DNA from: Ursus arctos
Lineage: Eukaryota > Chordata > Mammalia > Carnivora > Ursidae
DNA length: 64,000 nucleotides
Assembly (NCBI RefSeq): GCF_023065955.2
Contig: NW_026623100.1
Span: 15,353,001-15,417,000, forward strand
Reading direction: 5' to 3'
The notes below the pieces were generated by a model, which was not told the DNA's origin, did no database searches, and saw only the letters and a program-made list of their open reading frames with translations. Made by a program: the position numbers and the translations under genes. Below are positions 12,945 through 23,566 of the stretch, in pieces (the stretch's first letter is position 1; the number at the start of each line of letters is the position of its first letter).

Positions 12945-13160
12945 TTTTTCAGTGCCTACTCCTAGCCAGACGTATTGTGACCATCCACCACAATAAAGGA
13001 CCAGGACAGCTAACAATTGTTCTTGAGCAGGACCCGGCAAGGCAGGGATTCATCTATCCATTGCACGAATGAGGCCATTGCGGCCGAAAGATTAAGAAAC
13101 TACCTGAGGTCAACTTGCTATGAGCGCTAAAGCTGGGTTTAGGTCCAGACCAGTCTGACG
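12945..13160 (-). mobile_element. MIR SINE fragment, reverse
   Basis: Weak match to the MIR core in reverse: an ATGAGGCCATTG...GAAACTACCTGAGGTCAAC order, then a C/T-rich end. This follows the familiar gradient of MIR complement (gaggaaactga, cttgcccaaggtca). Confidence 0.5.
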
Positions 13161-13189
13161 CCCAATTCTAGAGTCCTTTTACCACATGA

Positions 13190-13528
13190 AGCTGAAATTG
13201 CCACATATTGGACGACACACCGGCAAGATGGCAGGGAGAGAATTACACTTACTGTTTTATTGTACCTCATACTGGAACGTACATCCTGGTGGACACATTT
13301 TGAAAAGCAACTTGGCAATAAGTATCGAGCCCGTAAAAGTGTTCTTACAACTTGATCTTGATGAATTTATTTTCAGGAAATCAATTTTATTATAGAAAAA
13401 GGGATATGTCCAGGGCATACCTTTTTGCATTATTTATAACAGCAATTAGCAGGGAATAATCTCAATGTCCAAATATAGGAAACTAGTTAAGAAGATTATG
13501 GTATCGAGGCAAAGGAATATTGTACAAC
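13190..13528 (+). mobile_element. Ancient L1 (L1ME-like) fragment
   Basis: Contains AACTTGGCAATAAGTATC, then GCATTATTTATAACAGCAA and CTCAATGTCCAAATATAGG. These correspond to the late ORF2 'fluid-gap' words of old L1s (TTATTCATAATAGCAA, AATGTCCATCAATAGG). A hAT element interrupts it, and 13935-14130 may be its continuation. Confidence 0.6.
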
Positions 13529-13732
13529 AGTGGTTCTCAAGTAGAAACAATGTTTCTCTGCCAAGAAACATTTGGCAGTGTCTGAAGACATTTGTGGTTG
13601 TCCCAATGGGGGAGAGGGAAAAGGAGGATTTCTATGGGCATCTAAGCAAGAAAGGCCAGAGGGGCTGTTGAACATGCCACGATGCATAGGACAGGCCCCC
13701 GAATGTCAATAGTGCAGAGGGTGAGAAACTTT
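13529..13732 (+). mobile_element. hAT-type non-autonomous element
   Basis: Begins CAGTGGTTCTCAA and ends GAGGGTGAGAAACT, the near-complementary termini of a common hAT MITE. The internal words CATTTGGCAGTGTCTG and ACATTTGTGGTTGTC also fit. A second copy in reverse orientation is at 58186-58421. Confidence 0.7.
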
Positions 13733-13734
13733 TC

Positions 13735-13932
13735 TTTTTTTTTTAAGATTTTATTTATTTATTTGACAGAGAGAGAGACAGCCAGTGAGAGAGGGAACAC
13801 AAGCAGGGGGAGTGGGAGAGGAAGAAGCAGGCTCCCAGCAGAGGAGCCTGATGTGGGGCTCGATCCCAGGACCCTGGGATCACTCCCTGAGCCAAAGGCA
13901 GATGCTTAACATCTGAGCCACCTGGGTGCCCC
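13735..13932 (-). mobile_element. SINEC insertion at the end of the hAT element
   Basis: The reverse SINE body runs from poly-T/AAGATTTTATTTATTTATTT to CCACCTGGGTGCCCC. Flanks GAGAAACTTTTC and GAGGAACTCTTT look like a diverged target duplication. Confidence 0.92.
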
Positions 13933-14139
13933 GAGGAACTCTTTTATAGAAACTATTAATATGAAGGCTGTATTTTATGTTGAGAGAACAAATAGAAATC
14001 AAAGTTTGGGGTACACCATAATTTTCACCATGGAAAACTATCTTGCATAGGAGGGAACATTACATGAAAAAAGATGGTAAGCAGAAAAAATACTCTAGTG
14101 GAAACAAATCTGACTCTCTGAAAGGTTCTCTTGAACCAT

Positions 14140-14334
14140 GTTTTTTTTGTTTTGTTTTGTTTTTTGGTTTTGTTTTGTTTTTGCTGTTTTTTTTTAGAAA
14201 AAGGGGAGGGGGAGAGGGAGTGGGACAATCTTAAACAGGTTCCATGCCCAGTGTGGAGCCAGACGTGGGACTCGAACTCACAATCCTGAGATCATGACTG
14301 TGACAGTTCACCAACTGAGCCACCCAGGCGCCCC
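14140..14334 (-). mobile_element. SINEC insertion with T-rich head
   Basis: A run of TTTTG repeats, then a purine-rich body, a GGACTCGAACTCAC stretch, and the end GAGCCACCCAGGCGCCCC. This older copy has a variable A-tail complement. Confidence 0.88.
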
Positions 14335-15660
14335 ATGTCATGTTAGTTTTTGCACTAAACAAAAATTGGGGGGAAAAAAGTCGAAGCACAACTTGCTACA
14401 TATAGGAGTAGCAGTTGTTACTATCTAGACTTAACATTGTGTCTAGCACACTTTCTATGCTTAAATAGTTTGGAAAGAAGGATTTTTAACAAAAGCTATG
14501 TGAACAGATTGGATCAAAAGTGGTATTTTTAGAAAATCATCCAAATGTCATGATCTACCATGTTGATCCAGACTCCTTCTGATGCAAGGGACAGAACCAA
14601 ACTGAAACTAGTTAATACACAAAAAATATGTTGATACACGTGACCTGGAAAAAAGAGATCTGGCATGAGGTCAAGTGGACCCAAGAGCTTACACCATGGT
14701 CTCTTCAACCTTGGATGCTCTGTGATTTCTTGGTCTTTCACTCTCAAACTAGTATCACATACTCAGTTTCTGAACCTGGCCCCCATTCCCAACTGCATAC
14801 AGCCTCCTCCTGCCGATGGGGGATAGGAAGAGGCACAAAAGGCTCTGAGCTTAACAGCATTTTAAGTATCCATCCATGAGTCCAGAAAAAGAGAAAACTA
14901 TCTGCTTCATCAGAGAAAAATCTAAAAGGTTTCTGACTGGTTTTGTTTGGGTCACACACTTACCCATTGGTCTAACTGCCATGGTTGAATGCTGGTAATA
15001 GAAAGTAGGAGGAGAATTGACAGGAAAGGGGGTTAGACAAAAACAACAAATGTCCACCATCCGCACGAACTGACGAACATTTGGATACTTGAAAATATCT
15101 GGGGACACAGGCATAGGAGTGAGGTAGGAGGACAGAGTCCAAAAGACAGAAAATATTTGGGGTGTCATATTATCAAAGAATAATGAAATATCTTGGTGGC
15201 TTGCTTTTTTCTGCAACAAAAGGGGTAGGATGGTGGAATCATAGAGCTGAAACCTCTTTGTTCCTGTAGACATAAGGTAACATAACAAACACATCTTTTT
15301 TGGAAGCCTGCGGCATCCTAGTCCTAGGTTAGGTTCTGAATACCTTGGAGAGAGGCAGAAGCCATGCTTGTCAGCCAGGTTGGCCTTCCAGGTGAGATGG
15401 AACAGTAAAGGTGGACCTTGGCCTTGAAGGGTATTCATTGAACTGAATTTCAGAAAGGAAAGACCCAGTGAATTAACTGAAAAAGATATTGAGTAGAGCA
15501 ATGGCTTTCAAAGCTTTTTTGATGTAAACTCAACAACAACAAAAAAACACATTTTACATTGCAATTCTGTATACATATGGCACATACACGTGTAACTCGG
15601 ACAGAAGTGTGATGAAACTACACCTGATGCAGTCTGATACTCTTCACCCATTCTGCTTTA
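14335..15660. other. Intergenic; part resembles a dispersed repeat
   Basis: About 14560-14840 resembles, in reverse, the middle of a dispersed repeat that I also see at 57470-57960. The remainder, including the 216-residue minus-strand frame 14851-15501, shows no recognisable protein family or exon structure. Confidence 0.4.
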
Positions 15661-15662
15661 TT

Positions 15663-15840
15663 GCATTTTTATTTATTTGAGAGAGAGTGTGCATGTGTGT
15701 ACATGAGTATGGGGAGGGGCAGAGGGAGAGGCAGACCCCCCACTGAGCAGGGAGCCCGACATGGGGCTCGATCCCAGGACACTGAGATCATGACCTGAGC
15801 TGAAGGCAGTTGCTCAACCAACTGAACCGCCCATACACCC
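15663..15840 (-). mobile_element. SINEC insertion
   Basis: The reverse SINE runs from TTATTTATTTGAGAGAGAG through GGGGCTCGATCCCAGGAC to ACCGCCCATACACCC. Its head is more diverged than in neighbouring copies. Confidence 0.9.
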
Positions 15841-15909
15841 TATTTCATTTTTTTAAAATACATCTTTAATGACCCACAAAACTGATTTCAAGTCAAGACC
15901 CACTAATGG

Positions 15910-16117
15910 GGGCGCCTGGGTGGCTCAGTCGTTGAGCGTCTGCCTTCGGCTCGGGGTGTGATCCCCGAGTCCTGGGATCGAGCCCCACATCAGGCTCCTC
16001 TGCTGGGAGTCTGCTTCTTCCTCTCCCACCCCCTGCTTGTGTTCCCCTCTCTCACTGGCCGTCTCTCTCTCTCTCTCCGTCAAATAAATAAATAAATCTT
16101 AAAAAAAAAAAAAAAAA
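15910..16117 (+). mobile_element. SINEC insertion with target duplication
   Basis: The forward SINE runs from GGGCGCCTGGGTGGCTCAGTC to AATAAATAAATCTT plus poly-A. The duplication AAGACCCACTAATGG is found at 15895-15909 and 16116-16130, so the insertion is relatively young. Confidence 0.95.
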
Positions 16118-16130
16118 GACCCACTAATGG

Positions 16131-16575
16131 TTTGAGACCAGCGATTTGGAACGTCTATTAAGAGAGGAAAAGTTGGCAGAAGACATGAATAGACATTTTT
16201 CCAAAGAAGACATCCAGATGGCCCACAGACACATGAAAATATGGTCAACATCACTGATCATCAGGGAAACGCAAATCAAAACCACAATAAGATATCGTTT
16301 CACGCCTATCAGAATGGCTAAAATCAACAACACAAGAAACAACAGGTGTTGGTGAGGATGTGGAGAAAGGGGAACCCTCTTGCCCTATTGATGGGAATGC
16401 AAACTGGTGCAGCCACTGTGGAAAACAGCATGAAGTTTCCTCGAAAAGTCAAAAATAGAACTACCCCACAATCCAGCAATTGTACTACTAGGTACTTAGC
16501 CAAAGGATAGAAAAACACTAATTCAAAGGGATACATGCACCCTGATGTTAACAGCAGAGTTATCTACAACAGCCA
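16131..16575 (+). mobile_element. L1 ORF2 3' fragment
   Basis: Contains GACATGAATAGACATTTTTC, GAAGACATCCAGATGGCC and GGTGAGGATGTGGAGAAAGG, all hallmarks of the ORF2 C-terminal region of L1. It stops in the middle of that region, where a SINE follows. Confidence 0.88.
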
Positions 16576-16577
16576 AC

Positions 16578-16750
16578 TTATTTGAGAGAGAGAGAGAGAG
16601 AATAAGTGGGAGGGGGAGAGACAAGAGGGAGAGGGAGAAGCAGACTCCCCACTGAGCAGGAACCCTGACGTGGGGCTTGACCCCGGGACCCTGGGATCAT
16701 GACCTGAGCCGAAGGCAGATGCTTAACCGACTGAGCAACCCAGGTGCCCC
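16578..16750 (-). mobile_element. SINEC insertion
   Basis: The reverse SINE runs from TTATTTGAGAGAGAGAG through GGGGCTTGACCCCGGGAC to GCAACCCAGGTGCCCC. It abuts the L1 fragment. Confidence 0.9.
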
Positions 16751-16959
16751 TCAAGTTTCCTGGTTTCTAACAGGAAAAAAAAAAAAAATAGGTGCCTAGA
16801 TGAAGCACGACTTATACCATCACTGAAACCAGCGAGGATTTCCTCCCTGCCCCAAGGGAGTTGGTCGGAATGAATTCCACCTTCAGTAGGGATCCCCAGT
16901 GAAAACAACAGCAGGGTTCAAGGGTCAGTACAGACAAATGGCACATGCTTCAGTACAGA

Positions 16960-17512
16960 CTAGTGGCACAGGTCAAAGTTCAACTCATCAACATGAATTA
17001 TTTGAAAGACCAAGACAACACAGTCCAAGTCTGCAGCCACCTGATGGATAACCTTTGACCCAAAGATAATATTCAAGAATATAGAGAAAGAGATGAATGG
17101 CTTATCCTTCAAGCAATCCTCCATAAACATTGTTTCTTTAAAATGAGCTTCTGATAAGAATAGAGCTGCAGAGTTTGAAGTTATACTATCAGGCAAAAGC
17201 TTTATTTTTCCTATTAAAGGAAGGCTGAACATGCTTTGGCCATCAGCCAAGTGGAGGGTTGAGCCAATGTCCTCCTTTGCCAAGTTAAGGAGCCTAATCA
17301 GGATGGGAGCCAGCATGAAAATTCACTGAACCTCCACCCAGAACAGGGCCAAGACGAGCAGCAAAGTTTCCCACAGGAATTAGTTCTGCATCTATTTCAA
17401 CGTGGGGGCAAGGTCCCCAAAGCTGTAGGTCATAGAGATCAGCCACTAGCACGTTAGCGTAGGGAAGGTTCCAAGCGGCCAGTACCAATTGCTCATTAAG
17501 ACCACAGAACAC
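16960..17512 (-). pseudogene. Unrecognised broken minus-strand ORF pair
   Basis: Two minus-strand frames, 17512-17294 (72 residues) and 17316-16960 (118 residues), overlap by 23 bases in different frames, as if one frame were broken by a frameshift. The first is rich in L/V/A (QLVLAAWNLPYANVLVADLY). The second is hydrophobic and contains DCVVLVFQIIHVDELNFDL. I recognise no family. It may be a decayed retrocopy, a retroviral-like remnant or chance. I see no poly-A or target duplication that would prove retrotransposition. Confidence 0.25.
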
Positions 17513-18000
17513 TTAACAAAGTGCCCAGGACACTTAGAACCTTAATACCAAGTCATGGATTAAAGAGAAACAGTGCAGAATCTAACCAAAATGAACTACA
17601 TAGTTATCTTTACAAGTCATAAAAGAGAGAGAGAGAGAGAGAGCGTGAGAAAGAAGGGGGAAGAGTATATACCAAGGCTAAGAAGAAAAAAAGGCTTGGA
17701 CATCACTATGAATTATGGTCTATGAAAATAGATACTTGTCACCACAAAGTCTTCTGGTGATGTGAAAAGAAAGTTCTAAGGAATTCTCATTTGTCCCTCC
17801 CCCTCCATTGCCCAACTGTCCACAGCTCACTCAACTCAAACACCCTAAGGGTCTGTTTCACTTTTTCCTTCCCACACAAGCATCACACCACAATCTGCCC
17901 TTTCCAAACCGCCACTGGCAATTTCAACTAAACCGATCACATGTCAATTAATTCTAGGAGGCTAGTCCTGATGCCAAGAAACTATGGCACTGTCCCCATC
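17513..18000. other. Intergenic with (GA)n microsatellite
   Basis: A GA repeat lies at about 17624-17645. The rest looks single-copy and I see no gene in it. Confidence 0.6.
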
Positions 18001-18016
18001 AGAAATCACGACCCTC

Positions 18017-18223
18017 GGGGCGCCTGGGTGGCGCAGTCGTTAAGCGTCTGCCTTTGGCTCAGGGCGTGATCCCGGCGTTCTGGGATCAAGCCCCACATCA
18101 GGCTCCTCGGCCGGGAGCCTGCTTCTTCCTCTCCCACTCCCCCTGCTTGTGTTCCCTCTCTCGCTGGCTGTCTCTCTGTCAAATAAATAAATACAATCTT
18201 TAAAAAAAAAAAAAAAGAAAGAA
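18017..18223 (+). mobile_element. SINEC insertion with perfect 16-base target duplication
   Basis: The forward SINE begins GGGGCGCCTGGGTGGCGCAG and ends in poly-A plus GAAAGAA. The duplication AGAAATCACGACCCTC flanks it exactly at 18001-18016 and 18224-18239. This is one of the youngest-looking insertions in the window. Confidence 0.96.
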
Positions 18224-18429
18224 AGAAATCACGACCCTCATCTACCAAGCTGGCCTCATCCCACAGGCAAGTGAAAGACCTAAGGTCCTCCTCTTATTCA
18301 ACTGAAGCGACATATTGGAGACAAATTTTAATTTAATTCAAATTAGCCTGAAGTGGGAAATTAATACATGTTTGATTCCCCATGACACCTAGGATTGTGT
18401 ACCCTGTAGGAGCTCAATAATTGCTAACT

Positions 18430-18640
18430 TGGTGAATACTTTATTCCAGGTGCTGTTAAAGCTTTACATAATTTATTTCACACTTACATTTTGTCATTCA
18501 TTCTGGCGATATACTATCCCCATTTTAAAGATGGGGAAACAGAGGCTCTGGCAAATCCATTGACTCATCCAAGACAATACAGCTAGTAAGCAGCGCAGTG
18601 GATCCCGAGACTACCCAATGCTGGAGCCTAAGCTCTTTGC
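18430..18640 (-). mobile_element. MIR SINE, reverse
   Basis: CCCCATTTTAAAGATGGGGA followed by AACAGAGGCTCTGG and an ACAGCTAGTAAGCAG block are the complement of the MIR 5' half. The flanking TGCTGTTAAAGCTTTACATA fits the core. Confidence 0.85.
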
Positions 18641-19240
18641 ACTCCCCCAGGCCTTTTCCTAAAAACACTTCATGAAAGCTGCAAACTCCTCCAGTGACTG
18701 CTGAGCCAATGACAGAAATCATAGGCGGGCAAAACTCAGCTCAACACCACGTAAACTTTCTAACTGTTACAAAGCCCAGCAACAGAACTGACCATGAGGT
18801 AGTGAATGCTTCATCCTAGGAATGACTTTTTTGAGTTCGCATAGACAGGGATCGCTGCTTTGCTTGACATGCTCGACTAGATGGTCTCAATACCAGAAAT
18901 CACAAAAACCAAGACTGAAAGATTCTGAGAAATGAAGCCGGAGTGCAGTCCCAGGATCCTTTCCTCAACACCTGGAGCAGGAGACGCTGTGCTTCAGGAG
19001 GCATGGAGATGAAAAGACACAACTCCCGGTACAATTTGAGCTGGACATTGAAGAAAAATGGGATTTCAGAAAATGGGAGTGGAAAAGAGTTGAATGTTAT
19101 GCCTGGTTCCAAATGCAGGGAACGGAATATTCAACACAGGATGGTGAAAGCATAGAAAATGGATAGGGAAGGAGAGGATATATCACAGAGAGTAGTAGGA
19201 GAAAAGCATTGATGGGTAATATGAGGCCAGATTATAGAGG
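18641..19240. other. Intergenic, nothing recognised
   Basis: About 600 bases with only short frames. I recognise no exon or repeat. Confidence 0.5.
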
Positions 19241-19760
19241 GCTCCAACAATGTGTCACAAGAATTATACACCATGACCCAGCGGAATTTATCCCGGGAAT
19301 GCAAGACTGGTTCAACAGTCAAAAAATCGACGTTAGCTCACAAACTCACCAGGCTAAAGAAGAAAAATTGTAAAATCGTATTAATTGATTCAGAAAAGGC
19401 ATTTAACAGAATTCAACACCCATTTGTGGTTAAAAAAAAAAATCCTCAGCAAACTAGGAATAGAGAAGAACTTCATCGATCTGATACGGAATATCTACAA
19501 AAATCCTACAGTTAACATCCCATTTAATGTGAGAAATGGGTTACTTTCCCCCTAAGTTCAGGAACAAGGCAGAGAAGTCCACGCTCACCGTTCCTCTTCA
19601 CAGCCACACTAGAAGTCCTAGCTACTGCAGTAAGACAAGAAAAGGAAATAAAAAATATACAGATGGGGGAGAAAAAGAAACAATTTTCATTAACAGTTAG
19701 CAAGACTGCCTATATAAACAGATCAGTCTGGCACCTGGTATAGGAAGGGCTCTTACTAAT
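19241..19760 (+). mobile_element. L1 reverse-transcriptase fragment
   Basis: Includes TTATCCCGGGAATGCAAG, ATTGATTCAGAAAAGGCATT (the D-x-E-K-A-F region) and CTAGAAGTCCTAGCTACTGC, all diagnostic of L1 ORF2. It is frame-broken. The short plus frame 19252-19515 is L1-derived. Confidence 0.88.
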
Positions 19761-19854
19761 TTGATAACATAGTTTTGAATTAAGAAGATGAAATTCATTT
19801 CTCAAGTTCATGCTAGAGACCAACCAGAGCCCATGTAAAAAAAAGTATAAAACT

Positions 19855-20067
19855 CAGGCACCTGGGTGGTGCAGTTGGTTAAGCATCCGAATCATGGTTT
19901 TGGCTCAGGTCACGATCCCAGGGTGGTGAGATCGAGCCCTGCATCAGTCTCCATGCTCAGTGTGGAGTCTGCTTAAGATTGTTTCCCCTCCCTCCCCCTG
20001 TGCTCCTCCCCTCTCTTGCACTCTGTCTCTAAAATAAATAGATAAAATCTTCAAAAAAAAAAAAAAA
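19855..20067 (+). mobile_element. SINEC insertion
   Basis: The forward SINE starts CAGGCACCTGGGTGGTGCAG and ends in TAAAATAAATAG, ATAAAATCTTC and poly-A. It is older than the 18017 copy. Confidence 0.9.
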
Positions 20068-20554
20068 GACAAAAAAAAACACCCAATAAGCAAACAAAAC
20101 CAAACCCCCAATTGAACTAGCAAACTTGAACTGAGTTGATATGGATGTTAACACACTTAACTGAGAAGTGAAAGATTTCACTAGATCTCAGATATCAAGT
20201 CATCTGTTCTGTTTAGGCTGACTCAATTGCCCTCTTCTTCTCCTCCTCTACCAGAGAAATCGAATTCTGTTTTGGAGGGCAGGGCATAATGTGATAGCTG
20301 TGTACTAACAAGTTGCTTTATAACGGCCATGTATACATTTCATCCTCTGCTAGGCTTAGCCCAAACAATTAGGATAACACTAGAAACAAAAGTGGCCACA
20401 AGACAATCCAACATTTCCATATTTCTGTGACGGTTTCCAAGTGAATAGGTCCTTCTATAACTATCAAACTAGGGTAGAAAACCATCAGAACAATTCAATC
20501 AGTGGGAATGGAGTCCAGTACACATTGCTCACGCATTGACAGGAAAAAAAAAAA
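20068..20554. other. Intergenic, nothing recognised
   Basis: AT-rich, apparently single-copy sequence. I found no ORF or repeat to report. Confidence 0.5.
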
Positions 20555-20972
20555 AAAGGAAATTTAAGACAAGTAGAGTGTGAATGAATTCCTTTTACTA
20601 TATTCATGCAAGGGAATATCGTTAAGCTGTGAAAACGAGCAAGCCGCAGCCATACACATGATCGTGGAAAAATATTCCTGATGTAACGTTGAGCAAAAAA
20701 AGCAAGGCCAAAAAGAATACATGTAGTTTAATTTCATTTAAATAAAGTTCAGAAACAACTAAACTCATTTTTTATCTAGGCTCACATACACAAAAAGTCA
20801 GGCTAATGCGGGGGGGATGGGAGTGGGTGAAATAGATTAGAAAAGGATACACAGGTGTCTGGGGTGTTGGCTATTTGGAAACAGAGATTCACGTTGTAAC
20901 AACTAAACTGTATACAGATGCATTTTATGCACTTCTTTCAGTGTATATTTCACAATAAAGGTATTTAAAACA
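20555..20972 (+). mobile_element. Ancient L1 3' UTR fragment (L1ME-like)
   Basis: The order CAAGGGAATATCGTTAAGC, then AAACTGTATACAGATGCATT, TTATGCACTTCTTTCAGTG and TATATTTCACAATAAAGG matches the 3' ends of old L1M families. Confidence 0.65.
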
Positions 20973-21029
20973 TATTCTTTAAAAAGACAAATATAGTGTG
21001 ATTAATTAAAAAGAAAAAGTAGAAGATTC

Positions 21030-21175
21030 AGCCAGACCGAGTTTTGAGTCTTGCACCATTATTTCCAGCCACGGGACAAGCAGTTTCTCCATCTCTCTGA
21101 GCCCTCCGTATTCTCACTTTTACAGGGAGAATCATACTAATATCTACCTAATATCTAGCAATTAAATGTGAAGAT
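21030..21175 (+). mobile_element. MIR SINE fragment
   Basis: The words GGGACAAGCAGTTTCTCC, ATCTCTCTGAGCCC and TACAGGGAGAATCATAC correspond to the MIR core in forward order. Confidence 0.6.
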
Positions 21176-22035
21176 ACACATAAATTTGATTGGCTGTCAG
21201 TGGCTAAACAAACGTTTGATTTGTTCCTCCAGTTGGTAAGGCCAAGCCTACCCACGAAAGCATTATTTTCCAAAGCAGAGGAGGGTATAGGGAGTACTGA
21301 GAGCAGAGGGAGAGTCCTGAGGGCTGGAGTGGACAACAGAGGCATTCCAGAAGGGCATGGGGTTCCAGGTGAATCTTAAAGGATTTGCTTGAAATAACTA
21401 TTGGATGAGCAAATGAATGAAAAGCACGGAGAAACAAAATTGAAAGGTGTGAGATATATTCCAGAGGCAGTGAGTAGACCACAGATAACATTAAAGATGG
21501 CCCCAGACTCTGCAGAAATTTTGTCTAAATGAGTTTTCTCCCTGTGGGTGCCCACGCGAACATTCAGGCATTTTCTAGAGATGGGCATTTCTGTTCCCCT
21601 GGCCCTAGGGAAGCCGTGTGTCTATGGAAACCACACTGTGGCTGGTTTGACCCCCTGGTACGATGCTATCTCTCTGACCTATCTGTGACCCGAATATTTG
21701 GGTGTATTCATTTCCCGTAGCCCCACTGGGACAAGACAGCTCTTGCACCTGCTGACATATTTAGACACATACATTATCTCAACGGCCACTGTTCTCTCTC
21801 GATAACCACCACGTCACCTAGATTGCTAAAGTCAGCTTCCTCCACAAACCACAGTGCAAAAGATTCTCATGGGAAAAAAAAAAAAAAAAAGGTGCCAAGG
21901 CATCTTCTGACTTTGGTGCTTGGGTTTTCAAAATGAAGTTTTCAGATAAGAATACTGGTCAGAGGGACCAAGAGGTTTTGGGGCTGCGGGGTTGCCCACA
22001 AAGATAGAGTGGGAGAGCGGGTAGAGGAGAGACTT
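21176..22035. other. Intergenic, nothing recognised
   Basis: It includes an 18-base A run near 21873. Frames on both strands (for example 21204-21491 minus) have no recognisable domain. Confidence 0.5.
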
Positions 22036-22039
22036 AGAG

Positions 22040-22190
22040 GCAGCAGAAACTGATGGAAAGTACCCTAGAGATCCAAGCTCTAGCTTGGGGCCTGACATTC
22101 GATCTCTCAGTGACCTTGGACGGATCATTTAACCTCGCCAGCATCGGTTTTGTTACGTGGACATCAGGAGGCTGGTGGATGTGACCTCTA
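22040..22190 (+). mobile_element. MIR SINE fragment
   Basis: GACCTTGGACGGATCATTTA followed by ACCTCGCCAGCATCGG fits the MIR words 'gaccttgggcaagtcactta' and 'cctctctgagcctc'. Confidence 0.65.
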
Positions 22191-22895
22191 AGAATCTGGC
22201 AGCTCTTCCATTCTAGGACCACAAATGCAAGAGACCCTACTTTCTGGGCTGGGAAGAAACAGGTCAAGCCCCCTCTTCTTTTCTGATATGCCTTTGTCCA
22301 TTCTCCCCCTCATGACCTCTAGGTAACTCAGTAAGTGGACCCATCATTAAAGAGCCAATGAATAAATTTGGATGGAATCAGTAGGTCTGTTTTTCCTATT
22401 TACCACCTTCAGTGTCCCACAAAGAAGAAGAAAAAAAATCACTGCAGGATGGTTTCCTCTGCCCAATGAGGCTTGAAGTGGGATTACTCAAGTCCAGATC
22501 CCAGAAGCCTCATATGGGTACCACGCCTTTGCGAGACATGGACAGGCTGGCCTTTGCCTGGAAGAGACAGGCCAGAATGGCAAGGGTCTGGGAACCTTGT
22601 CTGCTGAGGAGAAGTAGGACTGAGGGCACTGAGACTGGACAGGAGCAGTCTCCAGAGCCACAGAATGATGGCCACAAGCAGCTGGAAGGCGGACAGAGAG
22701 GATAGGTTTGTTCGATGTTGCTCCAAGGGCCACCAAAGGAAGCTCCTAGGAAAGCAGGAGACTTCGCCACAGGAGGAAGAGCTTGCCTGCAATTCGAGCA
22801 TCCAAGAATATCTCACAGCGGTGGTGACCTCCCTGCCCCAGAAAATGTTCTCGCTCCAAAGGCTCCATGCCCATCTGCAAGGAGACCTCCCAGAG
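22191..22895. other. Intergenic with overlapping open frames, no recognised gene
   Basis: Overlapping frames at 22412-22705, 22665-23078 and reverse 22484-22816 reflect a locally GC-rich composition. The 137-residue frame runs into a SINE, which argues against a real gene. Confidence 0.5.
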
Positions 22896-23050
22896 GGGCA
22901 CCTGGGTGGCTCAGTCTGTTGGGCATCTGCCTTTGGTCATGATCCCAGGGTCCTGGGATTGAGCCCCACATCAGGCTCCTTGCTCATCAGGGAGCCTGCT
23001 TCTCCCTGTTTGCCGCTCCCCTGCTTATGCTCTCTGACAATTAAAATCTT
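22896..23050 (+). mobile_element. SINEC insertion, shortened
   Basis: GGGCACCTGGGTGGCTCAGTC marks the head. The body is shortened, lacking part of the box B region, and ends ATTAAAATCTT without a long A tail. Confidence 0.88.
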
Positions 23051-23365
23051 GAGAGAGAGACAGACAGACAGACTTTAGAGAGCATACATTCAGCAGGCAA
23101 GGGGTCAAGTGTCCTTTACAAGGCTGAGATCCTAGGATTCTACCAGAGTGGACCCTGGAGTTTAGCAAACGTTCACCTTCCTTTCTAGCTGTATTTTTTT
23201 TAAAACGTGTCTGAATTCTTCCATACAGAATTCTGTGCTATAGGGTTGTACTTAACCACTTTTCCATCAATCTTTAAGGGGAGAGAGTTTTGAGGTTAAA
23301 GTCCCCTTAATTTCCATTTCCTTTCCCAGTCAGAAGTCCCACCAATGTGATCAGGAATGAAACAT

Positions 23366-23553
23366 TTTATTATTTTTTAAAGATTTTATTCATTCATTTC
23401 AGAGAGACAAAAGCAAGAGAGATCACAGAGGGAGAGGGAGAAGACCACTTGCCGCTGAGCAGGGAGCCCAACGTGGGGCTCGATCCTAGGACCCTGAGAT
23501 CATGACGTGAGCCGAAGGCAGCTGCTTAAATGACAGAGCCACCCAGGCGCCCC
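23366..23553 (-). mobile_element. SINEC insertion with near-perfect target duplication
   Basis: The reverse SINE is flanked by AGGAATGAAACAT (23353-23365) and AGGAATAAAACAT (23554-23566). The body ends CCACCCAGGCGCCCC. Confidence 0.93.
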
Positions 23554-23566
23554 AGGAATAAAACAT

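Noticed and set aside
12536..13072. 178-residue plus-strand ORF
   Set aside because: A Pro/Ser/Thr/Ala-rich frame in C-rich DNA that runs into a MIR fragment. No family is recognised.
18017..18223. tRNA-like head of the SINE elements as tRNA genes
   Set aside because: The heads derive from tRNA but lack an intact cloverleaf and are followed by the SINE body and A tail. They are mobile elements.
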